Source of the DNA: Pyrinomonadaceae bacterium MAG19_C2-C3
GTDB taxonomy: Bacteria > Acidobacteriota > Blastocatellia > Pyrinomonadales > Pyrinomonadaceae
Assembly: GCA_024330265.1 (NCBI GenBank)
Contig: JANDLT010000022.1
Location: 1 to 64,000 of the forward strand
Reading direction: 5' to 3'
DNA: 64,000 bases
Part shown: piece after piece, positions 19,941-28,305 of the stretch
Numbering within the stretch: position 1 is the first letter of the stretch
Layout: each line of letters begins with the position of its first letter
The notes under the pieces: model-generated
What the model was told of the DNA's origin: nothing
What the model saw: only the letters and a program-made list of their open reading frames with translations
Databases searched by the model: none
Translations under genes and position numbers: made by a program

Positions 19941-20426
19941 GTGTTTCGTATTCAAGCCGGATATAAAGGTGAAGTGGAAGTCGGCGTCAGTCCCGATGAA
20001 GCGCGGATTTTTTTTAGCGAGCCGCGTAATTTCGTTGAGACGATGCCGGGCGTCGAATCAATCGAAGCCCAAGCCGACGGCACAAGGTTGTGGACGATAC
20101 GCGCCGACGTGCCGATGATGGGAGCGATGCGGCAAGTCTTTCCGGTGCGTCTCACAGAAGACACCGACAAACTTGTCGAATGGTCGCCCGCGAATGTCGA
20201 GCAGGGAAACCTTCTGCGTTATGCCGCTCACTTCACGACGCTTGAGGAAAAACGTACCCGCGTGCGGGTTGAACAGACGGTCGAGATTCGCCGCACGGAC
20301 GCGAAAGAGTTGCACACCTTCGCGGGTTGGGTGGGCGAAGAACGCATAAGTCGTGAGATGCAAAAAGGTGTGACGGCAATGATGAATTCGTTTATGCGAC
20401 GTGTGCAATCGAAGTTGGGCGGGTGA
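19941..20426 (+). CDS. SRPBCC/CoxG-like lipid- or ligand-binding protein
   Basis: The 161-residue protein reads VFRIQAGYKGEVEVGVSPDE, then FFSEPRNFVETMPGVESIE. This matches the START/SRPBCC fold start of CoxG-like proteins (beta strand, then a D/P..V...PGV helix). No membrane segment. The start is a GTG at 19941 with AAAGGGAG eight bases upstream. The open frame extends upstream only through repeat sequence. The function is probably small-hydrophobic-ligand binding; no CO-dehydrogenase genes are near, so a Cox role is not implied. Confidence 0.65.
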   Translation: MFRIQAGYKGEVEVGVSPDEARIFFSEPRNFVETMPGVESIEAQADGTRLWTIRADVPMMGAMRQVFPVRLTEDTDKLVEWSPANVEQGNLLRYAAHFTTLEEKRTRVRVEQTVEIRRTDAKELHTFAGWVGEERISREMQKGVTAMMNSFMRRVQSKLGG

Positions 20427-20469
20427 TGCTGTTTAAGAATGCGCGGTGATTACATCGGACATCGCTTTC

Positions 20470-20967
20470 TTACTCGAATTCGATGAACAAGTCGAACATG
20501 CGATTCGGAGCGTGCGTGTGAATGTGAGTCGTCGTTACGTCAACGCTCGTGATGCGATGACAGATCAACACTAGGATGCGCTTGCATCCCAAGAGTTGTT
20601 CGTTTTCGGTGAACGTGATGCGGAAGCCGCTGTCGAACAGTTCATAACGTCCGCTCATCTTCGGCGGAATGCGAAGGTGAAAATTCTCGCGCCCTAAGTC
20701 AAACGTCGCCTGTTCGCCTTCCGCGAGGGTGAACGCACCGCCGCTTTCGCCGTCTGCGACAAAGAACATCGAACTGCGTGCCGCGACTTTTGCGAGTTCA
20801 TCCGCCGAAGCGTCAGGGGCGAAGACGCGCACGAAATCAACGACCGGCAACGCGAAATGCCGCTCACGGTGTCCAGCATGAAGACGTTCGATTAAATCTA
20901 AAACAAGCGGGCGCATCTCGCGCCACTTCAATCGCGTGAAGGGAAACATAAACAGCACCGTCGGCAT
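20470..20967 (-). CDS. Hypothetical protein
   Basis: The 165-residue protein is unrecognised. It begins MPTVLFMFPFTRLKWREM and has a Leu-rich helix (MRPLVLDLIERLH). Later parts alternate strands (AFTLAEGEQATFDLG, FRITFTENEQLLGCKR). Composition fits a cytoplasmic alpha/beta protein. It is convergent with the CoxG-like gene and divergent from the glutaredoxin gene. No function is offered. Confidence 0.45.
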   Translation of the reverse strand: MPTVLFMFPFTRLKWREMRPLVLDLIERLHAGHRERHFALPVVDFVRVFAPDASADELAKVAARSSMFFVADGESGGAFTLAEGEQATFDLGRENFHLRIPPKMSGRYELFDSGFRITFTENEQLLGCKRILVLICHRITSVDVTTTHIHTHAPNRMFDLFIEFE

Positions 20968-21082
20968 CAGAAGATGCGGCTATGTTAGCATGAGGTTCAA
21001 AGAGGGCGCGGCAAAACGTCATTCGATTGGTCAGGTTAAATTTAGAAATGCGCCGCGCATCAACAAAGGATTCAAAGGGAAA

Positions 21083-21337
21083 ATGATGACAACCGATAAC
21101 ATCAAAATGTACACCACGACGTGGTGCAGCGATTGCCGCCGCGCGAAAGCTTTTCTCAAACAACACAACGTCGAGGTCGAAGAAATCAACATCGAAGAAG
21201 TCGAAGGCACGGCAGAACACGTCATGAAATTAAACGACGGCAAGCGCAAAGTTCCGACGTTTGAAATCGGTGACCGTGCATTTAATCTTTCCCCCTACGA
21301 TGAGCGGAAATTGCGCTCTGAACTCGGTATCGGTTGA
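21083..21337 (+). CDS. Glutaredoxin-like redox protein (NrdH/Mrx type)
   Basis: The 84-residue thioredoxin-fold protein has the redox motif in TTTWCSDCRRAKAFL (CSDC, residues about 14-17). The cis-proline is in KVPTFEIG, with a C-terminal DERKLRSELG. CxDC variants occur in mycoredoxin-like proteins that use mycothiol or other thiols; which thiol applies here is unknown. AAAGGGA lies directly upstream of ATG 21083. A second ATG follows at 21086, so the exact start is uncertain by one codon. Confidence 0.75.
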   Translation: MMTTDNIKMYTTTWCSDCRRAKAFLKQHNVEVEEINIEEVEGTAEHVMKLNDGKRKVPTFEIGDRAFNLSPYDERKLRSELGIG

Positions 21338-21354
21338 AAGGAATTTACAAACAA

Positions 21355-21630
21355 ATGGCAGCAGGATTAACACGCCGCGTCGCACGCGCCGGAGGCTGGG
21401 CATTGGCGAAGCGATTGATAAAAACAGTTCCGGTCGTCGGTTCGGTCGTCACCGTCGGACTCGCCGGACATGAAGTGAAGAAGAAAGGCTTGGTGCGCGG
21501 GGCGGCGCACGTCGGACTTGACTTGCTTCCATTCGTCGGCACGGCGAAAAACGTGCTTGAGATTTTCACGGGCGATTTGATTCCCGATAAACGTCCAAAG
21601 GTGGAATATCCCGTTACGCCGACACGTTAA
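21355..21630 (+). CDS. Small hypothetical protein with a hydrophobic Gly/Val segment
   Basis: The 91-residue basic protein begins MAAGLTRRVARAGGWALAK, then has TVPVVGSVVTVGLAG (amphipathic or membrane-inserting). It ends with LPFVGTAKNVLEIFTG and a Pro-rich tail. AAAGGAA lies 11 bases upstream of ATG 21355. It follows the glutaredoxin gene closely on the same strand and may be co-transcribed. Function unknown. Confidence 0.5.
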   Translation: MAAGLTRRVARAGGWALAKRLIKTVPVVGSVVTVGLAGHEVKKKGLVRGAAHVGLDLLPFVGTAKNVLEIFTGDLIPDKRPKVEYPVTPTR

Positions 21631-21632
21631 AA

Positions 21633-21704
21633 GTCAGAACCGCCTGCGGTAGCGGGCGGTTACAGTCGCAGCATCAACCGCCCGCTACCGCAGGCGGTTC
21701 TGAC
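21633..21704. repeat. 29-bp inverted repeat with 14-nt loop, copy 1
   Basis: Two perfect 29-nt arms (21633-21661 and 21676-21704), containing CCGCCTGCGGTAGCGGGCGG, flank a 14-nt loop. A near-identical element with a different 14-nt loop is at 36940-37011. It lies between convergent genes and could terminate both. Confidence 0.85.
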
Positions 21705-21744
21705 AGGCAATCCACTTCTTGGTGTGCGCGGCATATAGAAGGAT

Positions 21745-22272
21745 TTAAGCGGAAGCGTCGCGCATAGTTTCATGATACGCTTCGTGAACTTCCGTATCGA
21801 AGCACACAAACAAAACTTCATCAATCGAATCGCGGTCGCGGAGAAATTTCAATGTTTCCGTGACCGCGATTTTTGTCGCATCGCGCACCGGATAATCGTA
21901 AATGCCGCAACTTATCGCCGGAAACGCGATGGTGCGTAAATTGTTTCTAACGGCTAAATTCAGACACGATTGATAACACGATGCGAGCAGTTCCGGTTCG
22001 CCGCGCTTGCCGCCGCGCCAGACGGGTCCGACAGTGTGAATGATGTGTTTGGCGAAAAGCTTGTAGCCTTTCGTGATTTTGGCTTGACCCGTTTTGCATC
22101 CGCCGAGCAAGCGACATTCATGCACGAGTTCCGAACCCGCCGCACGATGAATCGCGCCGTCAACGCCACCACCGCCGAGCAATGAACTGTTCGCGGCGTT
22201 GACTATTGCATCAACCGCAAGCGTCGTGATGTCGCCTTTGACGACTTTGATTTTAGCAATCAGGTCAAGCAT
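21745..22272 (-). CDS. Macrodomain protein (O-acetyl-ADP-ribose deacetylase type)
   Basis: The 175-residue protein has the hallmark macrodomain motifs [20 protein letters not shown] near residue 8, the Gly-rich [16 protein letters not shown] near 31, HTVGPVW near 79 and [12 protein letters not shown] near 119. The [23 protein letters not shown] form is typical of the MacroD/YmdB clade, which removes acetyl from O-acetyl-ADP-ribose or ADP-ribose from proteins. Its ATG shares one base with the gatA stop (TAATG), so translation is coupled. Length is normal. Confidence 0.88.
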   Translation of the reverse strand: MLDLIAKIKVVKGDITTLAVDAIVNAANSSLLGGGGVDGAIHRAAGSELVHECRLLGGCKTGQAKITKGYKLFAKHIIHTVGPVWRGGKRGEPELLASCYQSCLNLAVRNNLRTIAFPAISCGIYDYPVRDATKIAVTETLKFLRDRDSIDEVLFVCFDTEVHEAYHETMRDASA

Positions 22273-23741
22273 TAAGATTTTAATACGTCGGCATAAACGG
22301 ACGGGCGGTGTGTGAAAGGTTGCACCTGCTCGTAAGCGTGAGCGAGTTTGAGCAAGACGCTTTCAGACCAGTGACGCCCGACGAGTTGCATTCCGATGGG
22401 CAAGTTTTCCGATGACATGCCGCACGGGATGCTCAAGCCGGGTGTGCCGACGAGGTTCGCGGTCGCGGTGTATATATCACTCAGATACATAGCGAGCGGG
22501 TCATCGGTTTTCTCGTTTAAGCGAAACGCCGTGCTTGGCGTCGTTGGGGTGAAGATGACATCGCATTGTTCAAATGCCCGTTCATAATCACGACGCAGAA
22601 GGGCGCGGACTTGTTGGGCTTTGCGATAATAAGCGTCGTAGTAGCCGCTTGATAAAACGTAAGTTCCGAGCATGATGCGGCGTTTGACTTCCGCCCCGAA
22701 GCCTTCGTCGCGCGTGCGGCGGTACATGTCTTTGAGCGTCATCGCGCTCTCCGAACGCACGCCGTAACGCACGCCGTCATAACGGGCGAGATTCGACGAG
22801 GCTTCGGCGGTGGCGAGAATGTAATAAACCGCGATGGCGTATTTAGCGTGCGGCAGTTCGATGTCCACGACTTCCGCCCCCAAATCACGAAACACATTGA
22901 GGGCGGCTTCGGTCTTCGCGCGCACTTCCGCGTCCAAGCCTTCACCGAACAAGAGGCGGGGAACGCCGATGCGCGCACCTTGTATGTCACCTTCGATTTG
23001 CGCGGCATAATCGGGGACTTCGACATCGGCGGAAGTCGCATCGCGTGCATCACGTCCGGCGATGACGCGCAGGGTGTGCGCGATGTCGCGGGCGTTCGTG
23101 GCAAAGATTCCAACTTGGTCGAGCGATGAACCGAACGCGACTAAGCCGTAACGCGAGATGCGCCCGTAAGTCGGTTTGAGTCCGGCGATGCCACAGAAGG
23201 CGGCGGGTTGACGGACAGAGCCGCCCGTTTCAGAACCCAGAGCGACGGGAACAATTCCCGCCGCGACCGCTGCCGCCGAACCGCCGGATGACCCACCGGG
23301 AACGCGCTCCAAGTCGAAGGGATTTCGCACCGCTCCGTAAGCCGAGTTTTCGTTTGATGAACCCATCGCAAATTCATCGCAGTTGGTTTTGCCGATGATG
23401 ACAGCACCCGCCTCACGCAGGCGCGTCGTGACGGTCGCATCGTACTGTGGATGATAGCCGCGCAAGATGTGTGAGCCGCACGTCGCCTGCAAACCGCGCA
23501 CGCAGATGTTGTCTTTGATGGCGATGGGGATGCCGCGAAACACCTTGTCGGCATCGCCGTTCGACCTGCCGTTTAACGTAGTAGCTTCGGCTTGTGAAAG
23601 CGCGCCGTCGCGGTCAAGCTGAAGAAAGGCGTTGAGTTGCGGGTTAAGTTTTTTGGCGTGGTTGATGGTCGCTTCCGCAAGTTTAGGGACGGTGATTGAG
23701 TTGTCATCAATCGCCTGACGCAAAGTTTCGATGTTGTTCAT
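22272..23741 (-). CDS. gatA: Asp-tRNA(Asn)/Glu-tRNA(Gln) amidotransferase subunit A
   Basis: Amidase subunit of GatCAB, converting mis-acylated Glu-tRNA(Gln) or Asp-tRNA(Asn). The 489-residue protein has the amidase-signature triad: Lys in [12 protein letters not shown] near residue 73, the Ser pair in [15 protein letters not shown] near 150 and [12 protein letters not shown] near 173. Later motifs ([21 protein letters not shown]) fit GatA. The ATG at 23741 is abutted by a tandem-repeat arm, and no Shine-Dalgarno sequence is visible, so it may depend on coupling with gatC. gatB is not in the window. Confidence 0.95.
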   Translation of the reverse strand: MNNIETLRQAIDDNSITVPKLAEATINHAKKLNPQLNAFLQLDRDGALSQAEATTLNGRSNGDADKVFRGIPIAIKDNICVRGLQATCGSHILRGYHPQYDATVTTRLREAGAVIIGKTNCDEFAMGSSNENSAYGAVRNPFDLERVPGGSSGGSAAAVAAGIVPVALGSETGGSVRQPAAFCGIAGLKPTYGRISRYGLVAFGSSLDQVGIFATNARDIAHTLRVIAGRDARDATSADVEVPDYAAQIEGDIQGARIGVPRLLFGEGLDAEVRAKTEAALNVFRDLGAEVVDIELPHAKYAIAVYYILATAEASSNLARYDGVRYGVRSESAMTLKDMYRRTRDEGFGAEVKRRIMLGTYVLSSGYYDAYYRKAQQVRALLRRDYERAFEQCDVIFTPTTPSTAFRLNEKTDDPLAMYLSDIYTATANLVGTPGLSIPCGMSSENLPIGMQLVGRHWSESVLLKLAHAYEQVQPFTHRPSVYADVLKS

Positions 23742-23744
23742 AAA

Positions 23745-23863
23745 ATAGTAGGCAGTAGGCAGAGGGTAGTAGGCAGTAAGGAGTGGACAGCAGGTAATAA
23801 GGAAAAAAGAGAAAGCATGTTTTGGTTTTCACTGCCTACTGCCTACTGTTCACTACCTACTAT
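23745..23863. repeat. Heptad inverted repeat between gatC and gatA
   Basis: AGTAGGC-type units form the left arm (about 23745-23780, ending four bases before the gatA start). The complementary right arm (about 23829-23863) extends into gatC and encodes its last residues and TAG stop. The whole intercistronic region is thus repeat plus loop. Confidence 0.85.
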
Positions 23864-24151
23864 TTTCGGGACGCGAAAGAACCCGGCGTGCGGGTCGGGT
23901 GCTTGGTCGAGTGCGGCTTGTTGTCCGAGCGAAGGTTGAACGGTGTCGTTGCGCGTGGCGTGGGTGCGTGCGCCTTCGTCGGTGAAGCCGCCGGTGGATG
24001 GTTCGACGCCGCCCGTGTCGAGTTCGTTGAGTTGTTCGACGTAAGTGATGATGGCGGCGACTTGGGTCGTCAGTTGGCGGCGTTCGTCATCGGTGATTTC
24101 CAGTTGCGCGAGGGCGGCGAGTTTGTCAATGTCGGTTTCGGTGATGGGCAT
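23843..24151 (-). CDS. gatC: Asp-tRNA(Asn)/Glu-tRNA(Gln) amidotransferase subunit C
   Basis: Small scaffold subunit of GatCAB. The 102-residue protein begins MPITETDIDKLAALAQLEIT, with the usual helix-loop-helix and a conserved C-terminal FRVPK. After that conserved FRVPK the last residues IVGSEQ and the TAG stop are read from a repeat arm. ATG 24151 fits the family; an upstream TTG does not. There is no obvious Shine-Dalgarno sequence. It lies ahead of gatA on the same strand. Confidence 0.88.
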   Translation of the reverse strand: MPITETDIDKLAALAQLEITDDERRQLTTQVAAIITYVEQLNELDTGGVEPSTGGFTDEGARTHATRNDTVQPSLGQQAALDQAPDPHAGFFRVPKIVGSEQ

Positions 24152-24203
24152 AGATTTCAACGCTGAAATTTCATTTTTAAGGATAAAATATCAAAGCATA
24201 ACT

Positions 24204-24674
24204 TCACGAATTGTTTCGCTCGTTGGCTGCCATACAGCTTCCGGCGGCAAGAAGGAAGCGGCGGCGCAAGTCTTCGTCACGAATCGCATTGGCGGCGCGT
24301 GAAAGCGTTTGCGAGTGGGCGAGGGCGTCGCGTTCGCGTGCTTCGGTGTCGGGTGCGGTCGGTTGTTTGGCGCGTTCTTTGGCGACGGTTGCGGGGTCAA
24401 CGCGAAATTCTATAAACGTGATAATCGGCGCACCGAGCAGTGAGTTGATGTGGAAAAGCATCTGCCCGCTCATCGCTTCGAGTTGACGCGCCCATGTCCG
24501 GTCGGTGACGGCGACGGTGAAAGTTTTACGATGAAGGCGAAACGGCACGGCATGAAAGCGCAAACCTTCGCCCGCGACGCGACGCCACGCGACCATCGCG
24601 GCGGCTTCGAGAACCTCATCGGATTCTCCGGCGGCGCGCAGCAGTTTCGGAAGTGAGCGAATCAAGTCGTCCAT
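24204..24674 (-). CDS. DUF721/DciA-like protein
   Basis: The 156-residue protein has the DUF721 pattern: an N-terminal helix, then AWRRVAGEGLRFHAVPFRL near residue 30, and LHRKTFTVAVTDRTWARQLEAM near 48. DciA is the predicted ancestral helicase loader, which helps DnaB load at the origin. Family members vary in their C-terminal half; here it is Arg/Glu-rich and ends near a Ser-rich tail. It lies 52 bases upstream of gatC. The ATG at 24674 abuts a repeat. Confidence 0.75.
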   Translation of the reverse strand: MDDLIRSLPKLLRAAGESDEVLEAAAMVAWRRVAGEGLRFHAVPFRLHRKTFTVAVTDRTWARQLEAMSGQMLFHINSLLGAPIITFIEFRVDPATVAKERAKQPTAPDTEARERDALAHSQTLSRAANAIRDEDLRRRFLLAAGSCMAANERNNS

Positions 24675-24679
24675 AAAAC

Positions 24680-24730
24680 AGTGGATAATGGATAGTGGAT
24701 AGTGGATAGTCTGTTCATCTATTCACCATT
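24680..24730. repeat. Heptad repeat (AGTGGAT family) between divergent genes
   Basis: AGTGGAT/AATGGAT units run in tandem at about 24680-24709, three to four copies. A weaker complementary stretch (CTATTCACCATTCAG) lies at about 24719-24733. It separates the DciA-like gene from maf, which are transcribed away from each other. Confidence 0.75.
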
Positions 24731-24778
24731 CAGTTGATTAAATGTAAGCGAGACGGAAGTGTAAAGGAAGTTAGTGAG

Positions 24779-25417
24779 GTGTCACAAGTGGAAGAACATT
24801 CTTACCTGTTGTCAGGCGCGAGGTTTATTTTGGCGTCGGCAAGCCCGCGCCGCGCGGAGATTCTCGCCAATGTCGGTTGGCGTTTCGCGGTGCGCGTCGC
24901 GGATGTTGACGAGACACCGCACGCGGGCGAAGTACCGCACGCTTATGTCGAACGCTTGGCGCATGATAAAGCCGCCGCCGCCGTCAATAACATTGACGAC
25001 GATGCGGTGGAACGTGCGAAAGACGGAAGGCGGTTGTTCGTACTCGGCGCGGATACGGTTGTCGTGCTTGACGGCGAAGTGATGGGCAAGCCGTCTGACT
25101 TCGTGGAAGCGAAACGGATGCTCGGACGTTTGAGCGGGCGCACGCATGAAGTCATCACGGGCGTCGGGTTGATTGACGCGGCAAGCGGTGCGGTTCGTGT
25201 CGCGCATGACCGCACGCGCGTTCGCTTCGCACAGTTGAGTGATGCGGAAATCGAAAGTTATGTGGGGACGGGTGAGCCGATGGATAAAGCCGGAGCTTAC
25301 GCGGTGCAAGGGCGCGGCAGTCTGTTTATCGAAGGGATTGAAGGCGATTATTGGAACGTCGTCGGGTTGCCGGTGCGTGTGGTTTATCGTTTGGTGAGTG
25401 AGATGTGCCGAAGGTGA
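24779..25417 (+). CDS. maf: Maf-like nucleotide pyrophosphatase
   Basis: The 212-residue protein carries FILASASPRRAEIL near the N-terminus, GADTVVVLDGEVMGKPSD near residue 88, SGRTHEVITGVGL near 120 and GRGSLFIEGIEGDYWNVVGLP near 180. Maf proteins hydrolyse non-canonical or dTTP/UTP-type nucleotides and influence cell division. I chose the GTG at 24779, with AAAGGAAG eight bases upstream, over the earlier TTG at 24734. The 212-residue length is close to the usual 190-200. Confidence 0.88.
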   Translation: MSQVEEHSYLLSGARFILASASPRRAEILANVGWRFAVRVADVDETPHAGEVPHAYVERLAHDKAAAAVNNIDDDAVERAKDGRRLFVLGADTVVVLDGEVMGKPSDFVEAKRMLGRLSGRTHEVITGVGLIDAASGAVRVAHDRTRVRFAQLSDAEIESYVGTGEPMDKAGAYAVQGRGSLFIEGIEGDYWNVVGLPVRVVYRLVSEMCRR

Positions 25418-25423
25418 GAAAAA

Positions 25424-25513
25424 GGTAAAACGGAGGTGAACGAAGGTGAGCGGAGAAAACATTATTCCTCCTCCGTTGACCTCCGTTCCTGCCTCCGCTT
25501 ACCTCCGTTTTAC
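25424..25513. repeat. 10-nt tandem inverted repeat (CGGAGGTGAA family)
   Basis: The left arm (25424-25455) holds CGGAGGTGAA-type 10-nt units. The right arm (about 25468-25513) holds their complement (ACCTCCGTT). It lies between the convergent maf and TlpA-like genes. Confidence 0.75.
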
Positions 25514-25544
25514 TTTCAATCTCACTTCATTTCGCAACTCGGTA

Positions 25545-26084
25545 TTAAAGCAATTTTTCAACGCGCGGGGCGATGCTGGCGGCGAGGTCGCCGCCCGGAT
25601 TGATGCCGCCGAGAGGTGTGCCGGAAACGTTGCCTTCACGGTCGAGGATGACGACTGCCGGAAGTTGGTCAACGCCGAGTGTTTTTGAAAACGCGCCGTC
25701 AGGGTCGCGCAGGATGGTGACGCGCAAATTGTACTTATCGGAGAAAGCGCGGAGTTGTGCATCGGAAGCGAAGTTTTTCGATTTCTCCGCATCCGAATCG
25801 GTGCTGACCCAGAACACATCGGCGCGCCCGTTGAATTGATTGGCGACTTTCTGCACGCCCGCGACGTGGGCGCGCGCGAGCGGCAGCCACGACGCGCCGA
25901 ACGCGAGAACGACGACGCGCCCGCGCAAGTCGGCGGACGAAACGGTGCGCCCATCAATCGAGCGCAAACTGAAATCAACGGGCGCGGCGGGCATCGCTGC
26001 CGCCGTCACCGTGACCAGCGAGAAACTTAGCATCAACGCCAACGCTAAATTAGCGTGGGAGAACAAGCGTTTGAAAAGATACAT
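25545..26084 (-). CDS. TlpA/thioredoxin-fold exported protein lacking catalytic cysteines
   Basis: The 179-residue protein has an N-terminal signal sequence (about 1-33) and a peroxiredoxin/TlpA fold: APVDFSLRSIDGRTVSSADL, then GRVVVLAFGASWLPLARAHV, and the cis-Pro segment LGVDQLPAVVILDREG. In TlpA proteins the motif is W-C-P-P-C. Here both Cys are replaced (W-L-P-L-A), and the mature protein contains no cysteine. It cannot act as a thiol oxidoreductase. A scaffold or chaperone role is possible. ATG 26084 has GGAG eight bases upstream. Confidence 0.8.
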   Translation of the reverse strand: MYLFKRLFSHANLALALMLSFSLVTVTAAAMPAAPVDFSLRSIDGRTVSSADLRGRVVVLAFGASWLPLARAHVAGVQKVANQFNGRADVFWVSTDSDAEKSKNFASDAQLRAFSDKYNLRVTILRDPDGAFSKTLGVDQLPAVVILDREGNVSGTPLGGINPGGDLAASIAPRVEKLL

Positions 26085-26242
26085 AAAACTCCAGTCGAGC
26101 ATTGTTGGCTCAAAACTTATCAAGCAGAATTTATTAAATGAGCGTTGCGAAACGGATGTCTTCGCAAACTAAGGTTTAGATGAGGGCGGCGGGGCGGCGG
26201 TTGGACGATTGAAGCGCGTTCGGGATTGAAAGGGTAAATTAT

Positions 26243-26373
26243 CAGTGGTCAGTGGTCAGTGGTCAGTAAGAACAAAGACCGCGCTCACTTGAGGTTCAAT
26301 TTTATGCTTGACATCTCAATCATAAATCTCATGCTTCACTGACCACTGACCACTGACCACTGACCACTGACCC
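26243..26373. repeat. Heptad inverted repeat (GGTCAGT family)
   Basis: An almost perfect tandem of GGTCAGT (left 26243-26268) faces ACTGACC tandems (right 26335-26373). The arms are separated by about 65 bases. The right arm ends just before the panC stop at 26382. It separates panC from the TlpA-like gene. Confidence 0.85.
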
Positions 26374-26381
26374 TTGATGAA

Positions 26382-27269
26382 TCAGCTTGATGGAGTGCGC
26401 GGACGCTTCGCCGGACTCAAGACGATGTTGTCAATCAAGCGCGTCGCGCCGACGCGGGCGGCAAGCGAGACGAGAGCATCGTGGTCGTTATCGAGTTTTT
26501 CAATCGGGCGCATCGCTTCGGTATCGGTGATGGCGACGTATTCAAGCTGCACGCCGGGTTCGCGTGCGATGTTGACGCGCACGATGTCGCTTAACCTTTT
26601 GGCGGAGTGTTCGCCGCTTGAGAAGGCGCGTTCGGCGGCTTGGAGTCCGGCATAAAGCGCGGCGGCGGCTTGCTTCTGTTCGGCATTCAAACTCGCATTG
26701 CGCGACGACATCGCCAAGCCGGAAGCTTCGCGGATAATCGGCAGGATGACGATTTCCGTGTCAATCGCAAGGTCGCGCACCATGCGTTTGATGACGATGG
26801 TTTGTTGCGCGTCCTTCTGTCCGAAGTAGGCGAAGTCGGGACGTATGATGTTGAGCAGAAGCGCGACGACGGTGGTCACGCCGCGAAAATGTCCGGGACG
26901 CGCCGCGCCTTCAAACTCGTTCGATAAGCCTTCGACGTTGACGTAAGTTGAAAAACCGCGCGGGTAAATTTCGTCGTTCGTCGGCGCGAAAATGTAATCA
27001 ACATTGTAGTCGGTCAGCATCGCGGTATCTTGCGTGAGGCGGCGCGGGTAGTGCGCGAAGTCTTCGTTCGCCCCGAACTGCGCGGGGTTGACGAAGATGG
27101 AGACGACGACGTAATCGCATCTGCGGCGGGCTTCACGGACAAGGCTCAAGTGTCCTTCGTGAAGCGCGCCCATTGTCGGTACAAGTCCGATGGTGCGCTC
27201 ACCGCTTCCGTCGCGGCGAAGCTTGCGGACGACTGAACTCATGCGTTGGCGACGATTGATGATTTCCAT
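26382..27269 (-). CDS. panC: Pantothenate synthetase
   Basis: ATP-dependent ligation of pantoate and beta-alanine. The 295-residue protein has the HIGH-like nucleotide-binding motif in TMGALHEGHLSLV near residue 30, FVNPAQFGANEDFAHYPR near 62, PGHFRGVTTVVALLLNI near 125 and the KMSKS-like region SSRNASL near 188. Length is normal. Its ATG is directly adjacent to the panB stop (TAAATG), so the two are co-translated. Confidence 0.95.
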   Translation of the reverse strand: MEIINRRQRMSSVVRKLRRDGSGERTIGLVPTMGALHEGHLSLVREARRRCDYVVVSIFVNPAQFGANEDFAHYPRRLTQDTAMLTDYNVDYIFAPTNDEIYPRGFSTYVNVEGLSNEFEGAARPGHFRGVTTVVALLLNIIRPDFAYFGQKDAQQTIVIKRMVRDLAIDTEIVILPIIREASGLAMSSRNASLNAEQKQAAAALYAGLQAAERAFSSGEHSAKRLSDIVRVNIAREPGVQLEYVAITDTEAMRPIEKLDNDHDALVSLAARVGATRLIDNIVLSPAKRPRTPSS

Positions 27270-28175
27270 TTAAGTTTCCGAATCGGGTATGGCATCGGCG
27301 AGAAGGCTGTTTTCCGGTGAGCCAAAATCGAGTTTGGTATCAACGGGCAGAGGATAACTTTCGGCTTCGGTCGGGTACGCTCCCGAACGCACTTCGTCGG
27401 CGAAGGTTTGAATCGCTTCGGTCATCGCGCGGCGAAGGTCGGCGTACTGCTTGACGAAGCGCGGGCGCGTCGGCGTGAACGCGATACCGAGCAAATCGTG
27501 TATGACGAGAATCTGCGCGTCGCAATCCGCGCCCGCACCGATGCCGATGGTCGGGATACCGACACGCTTCGTAATCAATGCCGCGAGTTCTCTCGGCACG
27601 ACTTCCAGCACGATGGCGAATGCTCCCGCGTCTTCGATGGCGTGAGCATCATCGAGTATGCGATGCGCGGCTTCTTCGGTTTTGCCTTGAAGCTTATTGC
27701 CGCCGAACTTATGAAACGATTGCGGCGTGAGTCCGATGTGACCCATGACGGGAATTTCTTCGTCAACCAGACGCCGGACAATCGCGGCGCGCGAACTTCC
27801 GCCTTCGAGTTTGACGGCTTCCGCCCCCGCCTCTTTGATAAGTCGCAAAGCGGCGCGCACGGCGTCATCCTCGCCCGTGTGATACGAGCCGTAAGGCATA
27901 TCGGCGACGAGCAGAGCGCGCGTCACACCGCGACGCACGGCGCGCGTGTGATGAATCATCGCATCGAGCGTGACGGGTACGGTCGTCTCAAGTCCGAGTA
28001 CGACGTTGCCGACCGAATCACCGACGAGGATGATGTCCGTTCCCGCTTCGTCAACGATGCGCGCGGTCGGGTAGTCGTAAGCCGTGAGACACACGAGCCG
28101 TTCGCCGCGCTCTTTACTCGAACGCACGGAAGGGACTGTGACTTTTTCGGGACGCTGCTGTTTAAGGTAAGCCAT
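27270..28175 (-). CDS. panB: 3-methyl-2-oxobutanoate hydroxymethyltransferase
   Basis: First committed step of pantothenate synthesis: 5,10-methylene-THF plus 2-oxoisovalerate to ketopantoate. The 301-residue protein has LTAYDYPTARIVDEAG near residue 30, ILVGDSVGNVVLG near 48, metal-binding MPYGSYHTGEDDA near 93, VKLEGG near 117 and GIGAGADCDAQILVIHDLLG near 205. I chose ATG 28175 because the 16 codons further upstream lie in repeat sequence. It is followed at once by panC. Confidence 0.95.
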   Translation of the reverse strand: MAYLKQQRPEKVTVPSVRSSKERGERLVCLTAYDYPTARIVDEAGTDIILVGDSVGNVVLGLETTVPVTLDAMIHHTRAVRRGVTRALLVADMPYGSYHTGEDDAVRAALRLIKEAGAEAVKLEGGSSRAAIVRRLVDEEIPVMGHIGLTPQSFHKFGGNKLQGKTEEAAHRILDDAHAIEDAGAFAIVLEVVPRELAALITKRVGIPTIGIGAGADCDAQILVIHDLLGIAFTPTRPRFVKQYADLRRAMTEAIQTFADEVRSGAYPTEAESYPLPVDTKLDFGSPENSLLADAIPDSET

Positions 28176-28181
28176 GAGGGG

Positions 28182-28305
28182 AAAGTATAAAGTAGAAAGG
28201 CGAAGGTAGAAAGTTAAAGGCAAGCAAAACTCTAGGCGGATGTTGAACCGCCTTCCCGCTTTCCGTCTTCACCTTCCGCCTTTCTACCTTCGCCTTTCGA
28301 CTTTG
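28182..28305. repeat. Heptad inverted repeat between folK and panB
   Basis: The left arm (28182-28218) holds AAAGTAG/AAAGGCG/AAGGTAG 7-nt units. The right arm (28267-28305) holds the complement and runs into folK, whose last residues and TAG stop it encodes. The left arm lies just upstream of the panB start. Confidence 0.85.
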
